From Dama dama (lineage: Eukaryota > Chordata > Mammalia > Artiodactyla > Cervidae), in NCBI RefSeq assembly GCF_033118175.1, contig NC_083694.1:39083608-39147607 (forward strand): a stretch of 64,000 bases of DNA, in the 5' to 3' direction. Position numbers and translations under genes: made by a program. This document shows, piece by piece, positions 62,851 through 64,000 of this stretch. Below the pieces are notes generated by a model. The model ran no database searches and was not told the DNA's origin. It saw only the letters and a program-made list of their open reading frames with translations. How positions within the stretch are numbered: position 1 is the first letter of the stretch; each line of letters opens with the position of its first letter.

Positions 62851-64000
62851 GAGGGGGGCAGAGAATTGGAAACTCTCTCCCACCCAGGGCCACAATCATG
62901 AACTTGAGACAGGTCCTTCCAGTCAACGCTTTTATGTCTTACCACATACACACCCATGAACAATATAAAGTATTTCTATGAGCTTTTAAAATTCACACTA
63001 ATGCTCTCAGGTTGCATGTGCCATTCTGCAATCGGTATTTGGGGGGACTGCCATTGATAGAAATAGGTCTGGTTTATTCATCTGAACTGCTGAACAGTAT
63101 TCCTTAGAATGAATGGACCATGGCTTATTTGTCTGCCTCCGTCTGACTATGAGACTGTTTCTGGTTTTCTGCAGCTGCAGCTGCTCTGCATTCCTGGGCC
63201 CCAGAGCATGAGTCCTTGGAGGTCCTTGTTCCTTTTTCCAGGGCTCAGGCCTCCTGACAGAGGACTCCCAGTGTCTGTTACCCTGAGGGCAGGACCTGAG
63301 TTCACCCCTGTAGCCCCAGGCCCATGCCCAGCATTGTAGGCACTCAGCCTCTTTGGATGGATGGATACGGAAGAATGGGGTGGTGGGGGCTGTGCACCCA
63401 GCCTTGACCTCTCTGTGCCAGGGACAAGCAAGCCAGGATGGCCTGACAAAGCCCAGATGCCTGGGGCCCGGTGGTCAATACCCATCCCAATGGGGGTGGG
63501 GTAGGGTCCTGGCCATGAAACCCCTGGAACTTCTGGACAGGTGTCCCAGTTTACTCTGAGTCCAAGACACCAGGTCTGCCAGGGGGAGGCCACCCCTGGA
63601 CTATTGACCAACATCAGCATGGGCTTAGGGAGCAGCCCCACCAAAAACCTTTGCTGTCATTTAGGGAGCCCTCCCGAGGGTCAGGCACTGTACATTTCAC
63701 CTGTGTCGTCTCTCTCTCTGGGCAGTTATCAGCCCTCTTCCAGCAGACACGGGGTCCAAAGGTTGAGATGCCCAAGGGCACACAGTCAGTGGCAGAGCAG
63801 GACTCAAACCAATACCTGAGTCACTTAATTCAGAGACACGGATGCCTGTCTGACACAATGGCAGTGCCCTTCTCTCCTGGGGCCTCGGCTAGGCCGGAGC
63901 TGAGCACCCGCAGGCCCAGCTGGTCACGAGCCCCCATTTCCTTCTGTCACAAGAAAACAAGCACCTAAGCCCTGGCACCCTAGAGATTCACAGGAGAAAT
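62851..64000. other. Right end of window, no gene seen
   Basis: Apart from the MIR-like piece, 62851-63650 and 63830-64000 show no recognisable gene or repeat. By synteny AGTRAP should follow beyond the right edge. Confidence 0.5.
63660..63830 (+). repeat. MIR-like fragment
   Basis: agggtcaggcactgtacatt, caagggcacacagtcagtgg, cagagcaggactcaaaccaa. Confidence 0.55.

Noticed and set aside
45600..64000. AGTRAP, expected next by synteny
   Set aside because: No exon encoding the recognisable N-terminal or membrane segments was seen on either strand; it probably lies beyond the right edge.

Overview
The window is nuclear DNA of a ruminant, most likely a bovid close to cattle. It is full of ruminant-type repeats (BovB LINEs, Bov-tA/BovA SINEs, CHR tRNA-Glu SINEs, bovine-type L1 3' ends), together with older mammalian MIR and L2 copies. 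All genes are split by GT-AG introns, with one probable GC-AG intron. The exact species cannot be settled from the sequence alone.

Layout. (1) 1-6366, minus strand: the 5' end of CLCN6, with coding exons 1 and 2 and part of a large intron 2. (2) About 6130-7080: a TATA-less CpG island lying head-to-head between CLCN6 and MTHFR, with CLEAR/E-box and YY1-like motifs. (3) 9299-20923, plus strand: the complete MTHFR coding region in 11 coding exons that join in frame to 655 codons, followed by a long 3' UTR with a candidate poly(A) signal at 24844. (4) 22113-45443, minus strand: a multi-exon gene that I assign to the C1orf167 orthologue. I built a 14-exon model in which every splice phase matches (1215 codons). 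Its last two coding exons and its poly(A) signal (22011-22016) lie antisense inside the MTHFR 3' UTR. (5) About 45600-64000: no protein-coding gene that I can support. This part holds BovB copies, several LTR-like segments, nested SINEs, an L2 copy and a small isolated CpG-rich patch carrying a 35-bp tandem repeat. The order CLCN6-MTHFR-C1orf167 matches the conserved mammalian block (human 1p36.22, where AGTRAP follows). AGTRAP is not visible here.

How the genes relate. MTHFR makes 5-methyltetrahydrofolate for methionine synthesis. CLCN6 is a late-endosomal 2Cl-/H+ exchanger. They share a promoter region but no obvious pathway. C1orf167 is poorly characterised. The reading frame recovered here has a disordered Pro/Ser-rich N-terminal half and a C-terminal half of Trp-anchored helical repeats resembling the SFI1 (centrin-binding) type.

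The best leads for a second look are the SFI1-like C1orf167 model with its GC-AG intron, the UG-rich tract against the last MTHFR splice acceptor, the three CLEAR-like boxes in the shared promoter, and a 23-bp hairpin in CLCN6 intron 2 that pairs completely only on the CLCN6 sense strand.
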